A stretch of 64,000 nt of DNA from Hominisplanchenecus faecis (lineage in GTDB: Bacteria > Bacillota > Clostridia > Lachnospirales > Lachnospiraceae): assembly GCF_020687205.1 (NCBI RefSeq), contig NZ_JAJEQE010000012.1, positions 1 to 64,000 on the forward strand. Reading direction: 5' to 3'. Numbering within the stretch: the stretch's first letter is position 1; each line of letters begins with the position of its first letter. Below are positions 27,415-36,862 of this stretch, piece by piece. The translations under genes and the position numbers were made by a program. The notes below the pieces were generated by a model that was given only the letters and a program-made list of their open reading frames with translations, was not told the origin of the DNA and did no database searches.

Positions 27415-27477
27415 GATGATGCCAGGGTTACAGAATTTCGCAAGTACGCAGTACAGAGCAATTCGTATGGCATCATC
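27415..27477 (+). repeat. Dispersed hairpin element, copy E
   Basis: The complete 63-bp element has perfect 10-bp terminal inverted repeats GATGATGCCA and TGGCATCATC. The core is GAATTTCGCAAGTACGCAGT, continuing ACAGAGCAATTC. The inner stem is GTAC-GCA-GTAC. It lies directly upstream of the response regulator remnant and is the cleanest minimal copy. Confidence 0.75.
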
Positions 27478-27519
27478 AATTATAATATTCATTCGCAGGC
27501 ACTGTTTGCAATGTCTGAT

Positions 27520-27658
27520 CTTATCTGCTGCCGAAAGCAACAATGTGGAGGCTTATATTTCGTTCTTACGCAAGAAATTCCACTATCTGGATTCGAAAGT
27601 CACGATCGGAACTGTCCGCAAAGTCTGCTACCGGCTGGAAAGTGAGGAAACATCATGA
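27520..27658 (+). pseudogene. OmpR-type response regulator, C-terminal remnant
   Basis: Only the last 35 or so residues of the winged-helix domain remain: SNNVEAYISFLRKKFHYLDS, then VTIGTVRKVCYRLE. That is the recognition-helix and wing part of OmpR/PhoB regulators. The receiver domain and the rest of the DNA-binding domain are gone. The stop codon overlaps the ATG of the next frame (ATGA), the original coupling to the kinase gene. The upstream open frame runs through a hairpin element and has no meaning. Confidence 0.75.
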
Positions 27659-28029
27659 TCAAAAAACTGCGTCGCAAATTTGTGATCATCAACATGTCCC
27701 TGGTTGCCGTGATCCTCTGTGTGGTGCTTGGCATGTTCTGTTTCACCCGTGTACACGCTTTTCGTGCAGAAAGTGAAATAGTAATCCGGCATTCTGTCCA
27801 CAATATCGGAAAGGCCATCCCGGAAGAAGACCTGCCACATCTGTTTGAACGCTTTTACCGCACCGACAAATCGCGAGCCCGCACGGACGGCGGTTATGGA
27901 CTTGGTCTTGCCATCGCTCAGACCATAGCAAAAAACCACCGTGCTAAGATCACGGTGGTCAGTGCCAAAAATCTCGGTACTTCTTTTACGGTCACATTTC
28001 CTGTGTCAAAAGAAAAAGAATCTGCCTGA
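27655..28029 (+). pseudogene. Sensor histidine kinase with large internal deletion
   Basis: The 124-aa frame fuses the start of a kinase (MIKKLRRKFVIINMSLVAVI, one membrane helix) directly to its ATP-binding end. That end begins HNIGKAIPEEDLPHLFERFY and has the G2 box DGGYGLGLAIAQTIAKNHR. The periplasmic loop, HAMP, His box and N box are missing. The junction is in frame, near residue 45, so a short membrane-tethered protein may still be made. It cannot phosphorylate itself because the His box is absent. The paired regulator is also a remnant. Confidence 0.8.
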
Positions 28030-28039
28030 TTTCTGATAT

Positions 28040-29137
28040 TTATTTCTCATGTTTAGCTGCAAAACGCTCTGACTGTTCCTGGATCAGTGCTGCATCTTCA
28101 AAATAATTGATACGCATCGCACGCTTCACTTCAGCCATCGTTTCTGCTGCTGCTTTTCTTGCTTCTTCGCTTCCTTTTTTCAGGATCTCATAGATCTCCG
28201 GAATGTGCTGTTCCAGCTCTTTTCTTTTTGCACGGATCGGTCCCAGCTCTTCCTGCATCACAGCATTGAGGAAACGTTTTACTTTTACATCTCCAAGTCC
28301 GCCCCTCTGATAATGTGCTTTCAGCTCATCCAGATTTTTATAGTCCGGCAGGTAACGCTCAAAATGTTCCGGTCTGCTGAATGCATCCAGATAAGTAAAG
28401 ACTGCGTTTCCTTCTACGCTACCCGGATCAGACACTTTGATATGGTTCGGATCGGTGTACATACTCATGATCTTCTGGCGAACTTCTTCTTCTGTATCGG
28501 ACAGATAGATGCAGTTGCCAAGAGACTTGCTCATCTTCGCCTTACCGTCCGTACCCGGCAGGCGGCAGCATACTTCATTCTCCGGGATCAGTGCGGTCGG
28601 CTCTACCAGTGTCTCGCCGTATACGCTGTTGAATTTGCGGACGATCTCTCTTGCCTGCTCGATCATCGGCAGCTGATCTTCTCCTACCGGAACAGTCGTT
28701 GCCTTGAAAGCTGTGATATCGGATGCCTGGCTGATCGGGTAGGTGAAAAATCCTACCGGGATGCTTGTCTCAAAATTACGCATCTGAATCTCAGTCTTAA
28801 CGGTTGGGTTTCTCTGCAGTCTGGAAACAGTAACCAGATTCATATAGAAAAAGGAGAGCTCTGCCAGCTCCGGAACCTGTGACTGAATAAAAATCGTACA
28901 TTTTTCCGGATCCAGTCCGCAGGAAAGATAATCCAGTGCTACCTCAATAATATTCTGACGGATCTTCTCCGGATTGTCTGCATTGTCCGTCAGTGCCTGT
29001 GCATCTGCGATCATGATAAAAATCTTGTCGTACTCTCCGGAATTCTGCAGCTCAACTCTGCGTTTCAGAGATCCAACATAATGTCCTACGTGAAGTCTGC
29101 CGGTCGGTCTGTCGCCGGTCAAAATGATCTTTTCCAT
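28040..29137 (-). CDS. trpS: Tryptophanyl-tRNA synthetase
   Basis: This class I synthetase of about 365 aa charges tRNA-Trp. The HIGH-type motif is in [17 protein letters not shown], and the KMSKS loop is [16 protein letters not shown]. It begins [20 protein letters not shown], and the ATG at 29137 has AGGAGG 8 bases upstream. The leader is only about 60 nt, too short for a T-box, unlike proS. This is a longer TrpS form with a C-terminal helical region. Confidence 0.96.
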   Translation of the reverse strand: MEKIILTGDRPTGRLHVGHYVGSLKRRVELQNSGEYDKIFIMIADAQALTDNADNPEKIRQNIIEVALDYLSCGLDPEKCTIFIQSQVPELAELSFFYMNLVTVSRLQRNPTVKTEIQMRNFETSIPVGFFTYPISQASDITAFKATTVPVGEDQLPMIEQAREIVRKFNSVYGETLVEPTALIPENEVCCRLPGTDGKAKMSKSLGNCIYLSDTEEEVRQKIMSMYTDPNHIKVSDPGSVEGNAVFTYLDAFSRPEHFERYLPDYKNLDELKAHYQRGGLGDVKVKRFLNAVMQEELGPIRAKRKELEQHIPEIYEILKKGSEEARKAAAETMAEVKRAMRINYFEDAALIQEQSERFAAKHEK

Positions 29138-29199
29138 CTTTATTCCTCCTGAAATGCAGCCTGAAAACCGCATTTAATCATCTGATTTCTCTGTCCTCT

Positions 29200-29229
29200 A
29201 GTATAGAACAGACGAGGCTGCAACGTCAA
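29200..29229 (-). promoter_or_regulatory. Promoter of trpS
   Basis: TTGACG (29224-29229) and TATACT (29200-29205) are spaced 18 bp on the minus strand, about 60 bases upstream of the start codon. Confidence 0.65.
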
Positions 29230-29249
29230 TCCTTTTTTCCACTCTGCCA

Positions 29250-29294
29250 AAAAACAGACTCCTGTATTCTTTCTTGATACAGGAGTCTGTTTTC
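29250..29294 (-). terminator. Terminator of the ispG-polC-rlmI transcript
   Basis: AACAGACTCCTGTAT (29253-29267) and ATACAGGAGTCTGTT (29277-29291) form a perfect 15-bp stem with a 9-nt loop. T-rich tails on both sides allow termination either way. Confidence 0.88.
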
Positions 29295-29404
29295 ATTACT
29301 TTAATTTGAGAATATCCGTCTTCGGCGGATTTCACTTAACATGCTGCCAGGATTTTCCCATTTGGATTATTTTCGAATCATTATGGCGTGACTATTTTAC
29401 AAAA

Positions 29405-30607
29405 TCACTTCTCATCCACCACCTGGAACACATAAAACTTCAGATAATAGGACTCTTCTGCCGCCCACAAAATCGGGTGATCCGGTGCCTGGGTGCGGTA
29501 CTCGACCTGACGCAGGCGTTTGTGGACATTTCTTGCCGCCTGATGGATGGTCTGTGTGAACAGTTCATAGGTCATAAAGTGTGAGCAGGAACACGTTGCC
29601 AGGAAACCTCCGTCACGCACCAGTTTCATCGCACGCAGGTTGATCTCACGGTAGCCTTTCACGGCATTTTTTACGGAATTTCTGGACTTGGTGAAAGCCG
29701 GCGGATCGAGGATGACCACATCGAATTTCTCCCCTTTTTCTTCCAGTTCCGGGAGAAGCTCAAAGACATCTCGGCAGATAAATTTCACGCGGTCCTCCAT
29801 GCCGTTTAACTTGGAGTTCAGTATTGCCTGCTCTACGGCAAGTTCGGAAGCATCAACTCCGGTCACTTCTTTTGCCCCGCCGTATCCGGCATTTAAGGCA
29901 AAGGATCCGGTGTGTGTAAAGCAGTCGAGCACTTTTGCATCTTTGCAGAGATGCTGGATCGCTTTTCGGTTGTATTTCTGATCGAGGAAGAATCCTGTTT
30001 TCTGTCCGTCTTTGACATCGACCATGTAGCGGACACCGTTTTCTTCGATCTCCACGTTGGTATCAAACGCCTCTCCGATAAATCCCTTGTACAGCTCCAT
30101 GCCTTCCTGACGGCGTACTTTTGCATCGCTTCGCTCATAGACACCGCGGATCTTGATGCCGTCTGCTGCCAGGACTTCTTTTAGCAGCTCCACGATCTGA
30201 TCTTTCAGGCGGTCAATCCCAAGTGCCAGGGACTGTACGACCAGCACATCGGAAAATTTATCTACCACCAGTCCCGGCAGAAAGTCTGCCTCGCCGAAGA
30301 TCACACGGCAGCTTCCGGTATCGCTGACTTTTTTGCGGTAATCCCATGCCTCCTGCACACGCATCTTCAGAAACGCCTCATCAATCTCCTGATGACGGTT
30401 TCTTGTCATCATCCGCACACGGATTTTGGAATTGCGGTTGATAAAGCCTTTGCCAAGTCCGTAGCCGTCAAAATCATGTACTGCCACGATATCTCCGTCC
30501 TCAAAGCTTCCGAGGATACTTGCGATCTCATTGTCAAAGATCCACAGTCCTCCTGATTTCAACATTCTTCCTTCGCCCTTTTTCAGGGTAACGATTGCTT
30601 CGCTCAT
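29405..30607 (-). CDS. rlmI: Class I SAM-dependent rRNA methyltransferase (RlmI-like)
   Basis: This 400-aa protein has an N-terminal PUA-like domain (VTLKKGEGRMLKSGGLWIFD), an EEHP-type middle and a Rossmann methyltransferase. KVLDCFTHTGSFALNAGYGG is the SAM-binding motif I, and DVVILDPPAFTKSR is the catalytic DPP motif. E. coli RlmI methylates C1962 of 23S rRNA to m5C; orthology here is by overall layout. It follows polC by 17 bp. A strong terminator lies beyond its stop. Confidence 0.85.
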   Translation of the reverse strand: MSEAIVTLKKGEGRMLKSGGLWIFDNEIASILGSFEDGDIVAVHDFDGYGLGKGFINRNSKIRVRMMTRNRHQEIDEAFLKMRVQEAWDYRKKVSDTGSCRVIFGEADFLPGLVVDKFSDVLVVQSLALGIDRLKDQIVELLKEVLAADGIKIRGVYERSDAKVRRQEGMELYKGFIGEAFDTNVEIEENGVRYMVDVKDGQKTGFFLDQKYNRKAIQHLCKDAKVLDCFTHTGSFALNAGYGGAKEVTGVDASELAVEQAILNSKLNGMEDRVKFICRDVFELLPELEEKGEKFDVVILDPPAFTKSRNSVKNAVKGYREINLRAMKLVRDGGFLATCSCSHFMTYELFTQTIHQAARNVHKRLRQVEYRTQAPDHPILWAAEESYYLKFYVFQVVDEK

Positions 30608-30624
30608 TCTTTTTTTCTCCTTAT

Positions 30625-33600
30625 CTATCCTACCAGGTCAAACAGCGACAGCTGGTTGCTCTCCGGCAGATCGCCCAGAATTCCCAGATCATCCATCAGG
30701 TCGATGACTGTCTTGCTGACTTTTGTCCGGTCTCTGAAATCATCTTTTGATAAAAATTTTCCTTCTTTTGCCGCATCCATAACGGCATCCGCAGCCTTCT
30801 CTCCAAGACCTTCGATCGTACTTAACGCCGGCATCAACTTGCCGTCGATGATCTTAAAACGTCTCGCATCTGCCTGATAGAGATCAAGCGGCAGAAAATC
30901 ATAACCTCTGGCATACATTTCCTGCACGATCTTCATGTCTTTCATGGAATCCTGCTCTTTTTTGGAGAGTGCATCGCCTTTTTTGCGATATTCGTCCATG
31001 TAGTGAAGCAGTTTTTCCTGTCCCTGACACATCAGCTCATAGCTGAATGCAGAAGCTCGTATACTGAAATATGCCGCATAATATGCCAGCGGATAAAAAA
31101 TCTTGTACCAGGCAATGCGGAATGCCATCATAACATAAGCTGCCGCATGTGCTTTCGGGAACATGTATTTGATCTTTTTGCACGACCAGATATACCAGTC
31201 CGGCACATCGTGTGCCAGCATCTCCTCTTCCCACTCCGGTTTCAGTCCTTTCCCCTTTCGCACGCTCTCCATGATCGTGAAGGACTGCTCGCTGTCCAGC
31301 CCTTTTCCGATCAGATAAGTCATGATGTCATCTCGTGTACAGATTGCCGTGGAAATGGTTGCCTTGCCTTCTTCGATCAGGGTCTGTGCATTTCCAAGCC
31401 ATACGTCTGTTCCATGGGACAGACCGGAAATGCGGACCAAATCTGAAAAGCTCTGCGGTTTGGTATCCACAAGCATCTGGATAACGAAATCGGTTCCAAA
31501 CTCCGGAATACCAAGCGAACCGAGCGGACACCCTCCAAGCTGCTCCGGTGTAACGCCAAGTGCCTCCGTGCTGACAAAAAGCGACATGACTTCTTTATTG
31601 TCCAGCGGAATGTCCTGTGCATTGATGTCTGTTAAATCCTCCAGCATACGGATCATCGTCGGATCATCGTGTCCGAGAATATCGAGCTTCAAGAGGTTGT
31701 GGTCGATGGAATGGTAGTCGAAATGTGTCGTTATAATATCCGTTGTCATATCGTTTGCCGGGTGCTGCACCGGTGTGAACGAATCAATCTCCTCGCCAAG
31801 AGGCAGAACGATAATACCGCCCGGATGCTGCCCCGTTGTCCTTCGCACTCCGGTACATCCTTTTACGATACGGTTGATCTCGCAGGTACGCTTCCGCTCG
31901 CCGCGTTCTTCGTAATAATTTTTCACGTAACCAAATGCCGTCTTCTCGGCAAGCGTACCGATTGTTCCGGCACGGTAAGTCTGGCCTTTTCCGAAAATAA
32001 CCTCGGTATAGCGGTGAGCATTTCCCTGATAATCACCGGAGAAATTCAGGTCGATATCCGGCTCTTTGTTTCCCTTAAATCCAAGGAATGTTTCAAATGG
32101 AATATCAAATCCTTCTTTTCGAAGCTTCGCTCCGCAGACCGGGCAGGTCTTATCCGGCATGTCACATCCGGCTCTTCCTGCATAGGCTTTCACATCCTCG
32201 GAATCAAAATCGCTGTAGTGGCATTTCTCACAATAATAATGCGGACGCAGCGGATTTACCTCGGTGATCCCCGCCATCGTCGCTACGAACGAAGATCCGA
32301 CCGAACCTCGTGATCCTACCAGATAGCCGTCCTCGTTCGACTTCCACACTAGTTTCTGTGCGATGATGTACATAACGGCAAACCCATTGGAAATGATGGA
32401 GTTCAACTCTCTCTCCAGTCGCTCGACAACGACTTCCGGAAGATCCTCGCCATAAATCTCATGGGCACGGTTGTAGCAGATCTCACGCAGACTTTTGTCC
32501 GAATCCGGGATGACCGGCGGACATTTATCCGGTCTTACCGGCGATATTTTTTCGCACATATCGGCGATCTTGTTCGGGTTTGTGATCACGACCTCTTCTG
32601 CTTTTTCACTGCCAAGATATTCAAACTCTTTGAGCATCTCTTCTGTGGTACGCAGGTAAAGCGGTGCCTGTTCGTCGGCATCGGTAAATCCTTTGCCCGC
32701 CATAATAATGCGGCGGTAAACTTCATCCTCCGGATTTAAGAAATGCACATCGCAGGTCGCCACGACCATTTTGTTGAACTGTTCTCCGAGTTTTACGATC
32801 TTGCGGTTGATCTCCTGAAGATCTTCGATCGTCTCCACATCGGTCTTGTCGCTTCGAAGCATAAAAGCATTGTTGCCGATCGGCTGGATCTCCAGATAAT
32901 CATAGAAATTGACCAGCCTTGCGATCTCCTGATCCGAGCGATGGTTTAACACAGCCTGATACAGTTCGCCCGCTTCACAGGCAGAACCAAGCAATAGTCC
33001 CTCTCTGTGACGCACAAATTCGCTCTTCGGGATCAGCGGTCTTCGGTTATAATATTTCAAATGTGAACAGGAAACCAGGCGGTAGAGATTGATACGTCCA
33101 AGATCGTTTGTCGCCAGCAAAATTGCATGGTGCGACGGACTCTTGCGGATCTTATCCACGGAAGTACGCCCCAGCTCATTGACTCCATCCAGCGTTGTAA
33201 TATCTCTCTGCTGAAGTATTTCAATAAATTTCACAAAAATCTCTGCCGTACATCCGGCATCATCAACGGCTCGATGATGGTTCTCCAGTGATACTTTCAG
33301 TGCCTTTGCAACCGTATCCAGCTTAAAACGGTTCAGTTGCGGCATCAACACCCTTGCAAGTGCTACGGTATCGACAATCGTAAATTCTTTTTCAATGCCC
33401 TGCCGTTTGCAGTTTGCTTCGATAAATCCCATGTCAAACGATGCATTGTGTGCGACCATCACGCATCCTTCCGAAAATTCCAGGAACTTCGGCAGGATTT
33501 CTTCGATTGTCGGAGCGTCGAGCACCATGTTGTCGTTGATGCTGGTCAGCTCCTCGATTCGATAAGGGATCGGCACTTCCGGGTTGACAAAGGTGCTGAA

Positions 33601-35166
33601 TTTATCCGTGATCTTACCATTTACCACTTTGACGGCACCGATCTCGATGATCTTGTTTGCCACCGTACTGAAACCGGTCGTCTCCAGGTCAAAGACTACA
33701 TAGGCATCCTCCAGGCTTTGATTTCTGGAATTGACAACGAGGTCCTGCAGGTCATCCACCAGATAAGCCTCACATCCGTAAATAATCTTAAAGTCCTCAT
33801 CCGGCGAAACCGCGTGGTTCGCATCCGGGAAAGCCTGCACAACACCGTGATCTGTGATGGCGATCGCCTTATGTCCCCAGGATTTTGCCCGGTTTATGAT
33901 GTCTTTTACATCGGAAACGCCATCCATATCACTCATTTTTGTGTGACAGTGCAGTTCCACACGTTTCTCCGGCCAGGTGTCCACCCTCTGTTTGCGGAAA
34001 TCCTGGATTTTTTTGATACCAAACACCGAACCGATACTGAGCTGTCCGTCAAACCGGTCGATTGTCGTCACGCCGCGGATTTTCAGAAACGCACCGGTTT
34101 TGATATCTTTTAAAATCTCCGGCACCTGCTCTGTCTGTGCAAAAATCTTGATCACAATGGTATCTGTAAAGTCGGTCACTTCCATCATAATAATTGTTTT
34201 ATTATTACGGATGTCACGCGTCTCCAGCGTCTGTACCTGTCCGCGGATCGTCACTTCACCCATCTCGCCCTGGATCTGCTCGATCGCCAGAGATTCACTT
34301 TCAAAGTCACGTCCGTAAAGCACATCCGGATTGTCCGAGCGACGCACGCTGCGAGATCCGTCTCCTCTGGAAAATCCGGAACGGAATCCTCCTTTTCCCT
34401 GGAAATTTCCTCTGCTTTTTGGCATATCTGCTGTTTGTTTCTCGACTTTTTTCTCGCTCTTTCCGTCGTTTTTCTTTTCTGGTTTTGCTTTCTCTTTTTT
34501 CGCCGCTTCTGCCTTTCCTTCCGCTTTTGCAGACTCCACCTGTCCGTTTTCTTCCGGCAGATTCTGAGGCTCTTCCGGATTACCAAGCACGGCATTTTGC
34601 AGGATCGCATCGACTTCCTGCTGAATACGCAGCTCGCTGTTTTTATGCGACTTGCTCTCCACCGGCTCTTTGAAAACAGTCTGCACCTTAAAATGCATGC
34701 CACAGCGTTCGCAGAAAATTTTCTCCAGGATCTGCAAAAGCTCCTCAAGACGCTCTTCCGCTATCACATTCTTTTCGATGGTCAGCGTCATCTCATCGTC
34801 CGCTGTGAAAGTACATTCTGCCTGACGCAGGATGCTGTAAAGGAAGATATTATAATCTCTGATTTCAGATAGAATACTGCTTTCATACTCCTGCATCAGC
34901 GTTCTTGGCGTATATTGTCTGGATAACTGAAATTTGACAATGATCTTTACGTCCATCGATGCATTGCCAAAAATCTGTCTTCGTATCTCATGCTCCGTAT
35001 CCTGCACGGACTGCCAGTACAAAAGCCTCGGGCTTTCCAGATATACCCTCATTCTGTCTCTTGCAGAAGTGACGGTTACTCTCGTAACCGTCGCCTGAGA
35101 AAGTAATCCTCTTAAGTTGTCATTTACCTTTAAAGTCGGAAATACATCAAAAAACTCTTTAGGCAT
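30625..35166 (-). CDS. polC: DNA polymerase III alpha subunit, PolC type
   Basis: This is the main replicative polymerase of low-GC Gram-positives (about 1513 aa). The order is an N-terminal region, a Lys/Glu-rich linker, an OB fold (GEVTIRGQVQTLETRDIRNN), a PHP domain (VELHCHTKMSDMDG), an inserted DEDDh proofreading exonuclease (YVVFDLETTGFSTVANKII), then the polymerase core with EPDIDLNFSGDYQ. The HhH and C-terminal parts follow (TIEGLGEKAADAVMDAA). I start at the ATG at 35166, which overlaps the ispG stop by 8 bases. The extra 17 upstream codons belong to ispG's other frame. Confidence 0.97.
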   Translation of the reverse strand: MPKEFFDVFPTLKVNDNLRGLLSQATVTRVTVTSARDRMRVYLESPRLLYWQSVQDTEHEIRRQIFGNASMDVKIIVKFQLSRQYTPRTLMQEYESSILSEIRDYNIFLYSILRQAECTFTADDEMTLTIEKNVIAEERLEELLQILEKIFCERCGMHFKVQTVFKEPVESKSHKNSELRIQQEVDAILQNAVLGNPEEPQNLPEENGQVESAKAEGKAEAAKKEKAKPEKKNDGKSEKKVEKQTADMPKSRGNFQGKGGFRSGFSRGDGSRSVRRSDNPDVLYGRDFESESLAIEQIQGEMGEVTIRGQVQTLETRDIRNNKTIIMMEVTDFTDTIVIKIFAQTEQVPEILKDIKTGAFLKIRGVTTIDRFDGQLSIGSVFGIKKIQDFRKQRVDTWPEKRVELHCHTKMSDMDGVSDVKDIINRAKSWGHKAIAITDHGVVQAFPDANHAVSPDEDFKIIYGCEAYLVDDLQDLVVNSRNQSLEDAYVVFDLETTGFSTVANKIIEIGAVKVVNGKITDKFSTFVNPEVPIPYRIEELTSINDNMVLDAPTIEEILPKFLEFSEGCVMVAHNASFDMGFIEANCKRQGIEKEFTIVDTVALARVLMPQLNRFKLDTVAKALKVSLENHHRAVDDAGCTAEIFVKFIEILQQRDITTLDGVNELGRTSVDKIRKSPSHHAILLATNDLGRINLYRLVSCSHLKYYNRRPLIPKSEFVRHREGLLLGSACEAGELYQAVLNHRSDQEIARLVNFYDYLEIQPIGNNAFMLRSDKTDVETIEDLQEINRKIVKLGEQFNKMVVATCDVHFLNPEDEVYRRIIMAGKGFTDADEQAPLYLRTTEEMLKEFEYLGSEKAEEVVITNPNKIADMCEKISPVRPDKCPPVIPDSDKSLREICYNRAHEIYGEDLPEVVVERLERELNSIISNGFAVMYIIAQKLVWKSNEDGYLVGSRGSVGSSFVATMAGITEVNPLRPHYYCEKCHYSDFDSEDVKAYAGRAGCDMPDKTCPVCGAKLRKEGFDIPFETFLGFKGNKEPDIDLNFSGDYQGNAHRYTEVIFGKGQTYRAGTIGTLAEKTAFGYVKNYYEERGERKRTCEINRIVKGCTGVRRTTGQHPGGIIVLPLGEEIDSFTPVQHPANDMTTDIITTHFDYHSIDHNLLKLDILGHDDPTMIRMLEDLTDINAQDIPLDNKEVMSLFVSTEALGVTPEQLGGCPLGSLGIPEFGTDFVIQMLVDTKPQSFSDLVRISGLSHGTDVWLGNAQTLIEEGKATISTAICTRDDIMTYLIGKGLDSEQSFTIMESVRKGKGLKPEWEEEMLAHDVPDWYIWSCKKIKYMFPKAHAAAYVMMAFRIAWYKIFYPLAYYAAYFSIRASAFSYELMCQGQEKLLHYMDEYRKKGDALSKKEQDSMKDMKIVQEMYARGYDFLPLDLYQADARRFKIIDGKLMPALSTIEGLGEKAADAVMDAAKEGKFLSKDDFRDRTKVSKTVIDLMDDLGILGDLPESNQLSLFDLVG

Positions 35167-36223
35167 GAATCTCATTCCAGTGAAGAAGCTCTTCTCTGAG
35201 AGCATCCAGAAGTTCACTCTCAGGCACTTTCTTCACCACTTCCCCCTTCCTGATCAAAAGACCTTCGCCTTTTCCGCCGGCGATCCCGATATCCGCTTCT
35301 TTCGCTTCGCCAGGTCCGTTTACCACGCAGCCCATGACCGCAACTTTGATATCCAGTGGAATATCTTCTACCATATTTTCAACTTTGTTTGCCAGACCGA
35401 TCAGATCGATCTGTGTACGTCCGCAGGTCGGACAGGACACAACCTCAATGCCTCCTTTTCGCAGCCCCAGCGTACGCAGGATCAGCTTGGCAGATTTGAT
35501 CTCTTCTTTCGGGTCTCCGGTCAGAGATACACGGATCGTATCACCGATGCCCTGCGAAAGAATGATACCAAGTCCGACAGCGGATTTGATGTTTCCAGAT
35601 AAAACTGTTCCGGACTCTGTGATACCGACATGGAGCGGATGAGCGGTCTTTGGTGCGATCAGCTCATGTGCTTTTGCACACATCAGTACATCGGAAGATT
35701 TGATGCTGATGACCAGATTGTCATAGCCCATATCTTCGATCATATGCACTTTATCCAGGGCACTCTCCACGATCCCTTCTGCCGTCACGCCGCCGTATTT
35801 TTTCACCAGGTCTTTTTCCAGAGAACCACTGTTTACACCGACACGAATCGGAATGTTTCGCTCTTTGGCCGCATCAACTACAGCCTGCACACGCTCCCTG
35901 CTGCCGATATTTCCCGGATTGATACGAATCTTGTCGGCACCGTTTTCAATTGCGGCAATTGCCAGTTTATAATCAAAATGAATATCCGCTACCAGTGGGA
36001 TCGTAATCTGTTTTTTGATCTCTTTCAATGCACTCGCAGCTTCCTGTGTCGGAACTGCACATCTTATAATATCGCATCCTGCTGCCGTCAAAGCCTGGAT
36101 CTGTGCCACAGTTGCCCGCACATCTTCTGTTTTTGTATTTGTCATGGACTGGATCAGGATCGGATTTCCGCCTCCGATCACCCGGTTGCCGATCTTTACC
36201 ACTTTTGTATGTTCTCTGTACAT
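35159..36223 (-). CDS. ispG: 4-hydroxy-3-methylbut-2-enyl diphosphate synthase
   Basis: IspG is a 354-aa [4Fe-4S] enzyme of the MEP isoprenoid pathway. The TIM barrel starts TKVVKIGNRVIGGGNPILIQ, then SMTNTKTEDV. Cluster ligands appear in SCPTCGRTQ (C-x-x-C) and VMGCVVNGPGEAKEADIGI. It overlaps polC and would be translated just before it. Many clostridia place ispG right after rseP; here the two blocks are 15 kb apart, so a rearrangement separated rseP from ispG-polC. Confidence 0.97.
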   Translation of the reverse strand: MYREHTKVVKIGNRVIGGGNPILIQSMTNTKTEDVRATVAQIQALTAAGCDIIRCAVPTQEAASALKEIKKQITIPLVADIHFDYKLAIAAIENGADKIRINPGNIGSRERVQAVVDAAKERNIPIRVGVNSGSLEKDLVKKYGGVTAEGIVESALDKVHMIEDMGYDNLVISIKSSDVLMCAKAHELIAPKTAHPLHVGITESGTVLSGNIKSAVGLGIILSQGIGDTIRVSLTGDPKEEIKSAKLILRTLGLRKGGIEVVSCPTCGRTQIDLIGLANKVENMVEDIPLDIKVAVMGCVVNGPGEAKEADIGIAGGKGEGLLIRKGEVVKKVPESELLDALREELLHWNEIHA

Positions 36224-36239
36224 AAATCAGACCTCCCTA

Positions 36240-36292
36240 ATGTCAGCAAAGCTGACCAAAATCGCATACCAAGTCTCACGTATGTTCGACTT
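36240..36292 (+). repeat. 53-bp dispersed repeat, copy 2
   Basis: ATGTCAGCAAAGCTGACC and onward to TATGTTCGACTT. GTCAGC-AAA-GCTGAC is a perfect hairpin. It matches 3930-3982 (minus) with transitions only. It fills the dfrA-ispG gap in antisense orientation to both genes. Confidence 0.65.
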
Positions 36293-36296
36293 GACT

Positions 36297-36791
36297 TCAC
36301 TGTACCTGTTTTTCATATTTCACAAAATAATATTCCAGATCAAAATACGTCTGCTCATCGCTCGTCGCCGTGATTTTCCATTCTTCCTTCTCATCCAGAT
36401 TTGGAAAATAAGCATCAGCCTCATATGCATGGTCAATCTTTGTCATATGAGCCGTATCGCAGTATGGAAGCATCTGACGGTAGATCTGCTCTCCGCCGAT
36501 CACATAGACATCCTCACTGTCATATTTTTTCAGCTCTTCCAGCACTTCCTCGACACTGTGCACGATGATGGCACCTTTGACCTGATAATTCTGATTTTTT
36601 GTCAGGACAATGTTGACTCTGTTTTTGAGCGGCAGTCCGTTCGGAAAACTCTCCAGTGTCTTTCTGCCCATCACAACTACTTTTCCGGTTGTCATCTGAC
36701 GGAACATTTTCATATCGTTCGGAATACTGACCAGCAGTTCATTGTTCTTGCCGATCGCCCAGTTCTTATCCACAGCAGCAATCAAATTCAT
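36297..36791 (-). CDS. dfrA: Dihydrofolate reductase
   Basis: DHFR reduces dihydrofolate with NADPH, regenerating the cofactor spent by thymidylate synthase (164 aa). It begins MNLIAAVDKNWAIGKNNELL, then IPNDMKMFRQMTTGKVVVMG, the usual folate and NADPH contacts, and has VYVIGGEQIYRQMLPYCDTA. It sits 71 bp downstream of thyA on the same strand, a functional pair. No changes specific to trimethoprim resistance can be judged by eye. Confidence 0.96.
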   Translation of the reverse strand: MNLIAAVDKNWAIGKNNELLVSIPNDMKMFRQMTTGKVVVMGRKTLESFPNGLPLKNRVNIVLTKNQNYQVKGAIIVHSVEEVLEELKKYDSEDVYVIGGEQIYRQMLPYCDTAHMTKIDHAYEADAYFPNLDEKEEWKITATSDEQTYFDLEYYFVKYEKQVQ

Positions 36792-36862
36792 CTTACTTAT
36801 CCTCCTCTTTTCTCATTCTTTACACTTTTTTATCCGGTAAATGTATTCTGTCATGCCAGCTT

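Noticed and set aside
27181-27519. ORF continuing upstream of the response regulator remnant
   Set aside because: The frame crosses a hairpin element and AT-rich sequence and has no receiver-domain features.
29137-29240. T-box or tryptophan leader for trpS
   Set aside because: The leader is only about 60 nt and has no AGGGTGGTACCGCG-type motif or terminator.
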